From an uncultured Fibrobacterota bacterium (lineage in GTDB: Bacteria > Fibrobacterota > Chitinivibrionia > Chitinivibrionales > CAIOZP01), in NCBI GenBank assembly GCA_903862805.1, contig CAIOZP010000204.1, forward strand, positions 1-7,430: DNA of 7,430 bases. Reading direction: 5' to 3'. Below the pieces are notes generated by a model. The model worked only from the letters and a program-made list of their open reading frames with translations. It searched no databases and had not been told where the DNA came from. Positions 6,964-7,430 of the stretch are shown here, one piece after another; the stretch's first letter is position 1; every line of letters begins with the position of its first letter. The position numbers and the translations under genes are program-made.

Positions 6964-7430
6964 ATGAAAAGACTCATTGGTGTTGCTTTGCTCGTTATCA
7001 TTCCGACCGCGATTCAGGCGCAGAATCTGATAAACCTCGGCTTCGGCCCGGTTTGGCCGAAGGAACTTCGCAAAGGTTCGCCCGATGTCGAATGGACAGC
7101 ATCACTCGAAGCGGCACATGTTTTCGACAAAGTCATCGGCATCGGTTTAGCTTTCGATTTCGGATGGAGCAGGTCAGTTCAGAGCAAAGACTCGCTTGAA
7201 AGCGGACAGAACATTACCGTGGTGACGAGCGAAAGAGGACGCTATATGTTCCCCTTGTCTGCGATGCTTCTTATCGATCCTATTCCGAAATTCAAACTGC
7301 ACCCGGTTATCAAAGGGCAAATCGGTCTTGATATGATGGCCTACAGAAATCATCTGTACACACCTGTCGAACACGATTCCACAGACCACGGTTTTTATGT
7401 AGGACTGCTTGGCAAAGTCGGTGCCGATGC
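6964..7430 (+). CDS. Exported protein, probable outer-membrane beta-barrel (partial, 5' end only)
   Basis: The frame stays open from the ATG at 6964 to the window end (155 full codons), so the 3' end lies outside. The N-terminus MKRLIGVALLVIIPTAIQAQ is a clear type I signal peptide, with cleavage expected after Ala19. The mature part begins NLINLGFGPVWPKE. It then shows several stretches of alternating hydrophobic and polar residues with Gly and aromatic residues, such as VIGIGLAFDFGW, KGQIGLDMMAY and GFYVGLLGKVGADA. This pattern is typical of outer-membrane beta-barrel proteins in FCB-group bacteria. The family is inferred from texture, not from a specific motif. It sits ten bases after panC with its own AGAGG site and is probably co-transcribed. 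Frames in other phases over this stretch are shadows. Confidence 0.75.
   Translation, partial: MKRLIGVALLVIIPTAIQAQNLINLGFGPVWPKELRKGSPDVEWTASLEAAHVFDKVIGIGLAFDFGWSRSVQSKDSLESGQNITVVTSERGRYMFPLSAMLLIDPIPKFKLHPVIKGQIGLDMMAYRNHLYTPVEHDSTDHGFYVGLLGKVGAD

Noticed and set aside
6960..7199. Plus-strand open frame of 79 codons at the start of the last gene
   Set aside because: The frame beginning at the ATG at 6964 has a signal peptide, a well-placed AGAGG and stays open to the window end. The competing frame is Arg-rich and shows no such support.

Overview
The window reads as chromosome of a diderm (Gram-negative-type) bacterium. It encodes a secreted protein with a type I signal peptide, a lipoprotein, and the start of a probable outer-membrane beta-barrel protein. 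The deoxynucleoside kinase has the SDY-type active-site segment that I recall from Bacteroidota and relatives. That, and the TPR/DUF3857/transglutaminase protein, suggest the wider FCB superphylum, including uncultivated lineages. This placement is inference and I cannot name a genus. Base composition looks close to balanced and coding density is high. I saw no tRNA, rRNA, insertion sequence, CRISPR array or phage gene.

Layout. Positions 1-78 hold a C-rich tandem repeat of period 21 just beyond the stop of the first gene. Positions 79-3867 (minus strand) are one very large gene. Its protein has a signal peptide, a beta-sandwich-like region, TPR repeats, a DUF3857-like domain and a transglutaminase-like domain with an intact Cys-His-Asp set. 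A 153-base divergent intergenic region (3868-4020) separates it from four plus-strand genes. These are a lipoprotein with a trypsin-like serine protease domain and an unrecognised C-terminal region (4024-5391), a deoxynucleoside kinase (5399-6112), pantothenate synthetase panC (6096-6953), and the 5' part of a signal-peptide-bearing, probably beta-barrel protein that runs off the end (6964 onward).

How the genes work together. The four plus-strand genes are spaced by 7 bases, an overlap of 17 bases, and 10 bases, which suggests one transcript. Two of them are cytoplasmic metabolic enzymes (dNTP salvage and pantothenate/CoA synthesis) set between envelope genes. The divergent pair places a papain-fold (transglutaminase-like) envelope protein head to head with a surface or periplasmic serine protease. 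Their shared control region carries a 10-bp direct repeat with a 21-bp period. Co-regulation of the pair is possible but unproven.

Most of the window is ordinary housekeeping and envelope coding sequence. The least explained parts are the start-of-window tandem repeat, the direct repeat in the divergent promoter region, the multidomain 1262-residue protein, and the C-terminal region of the protease lipoprotein.
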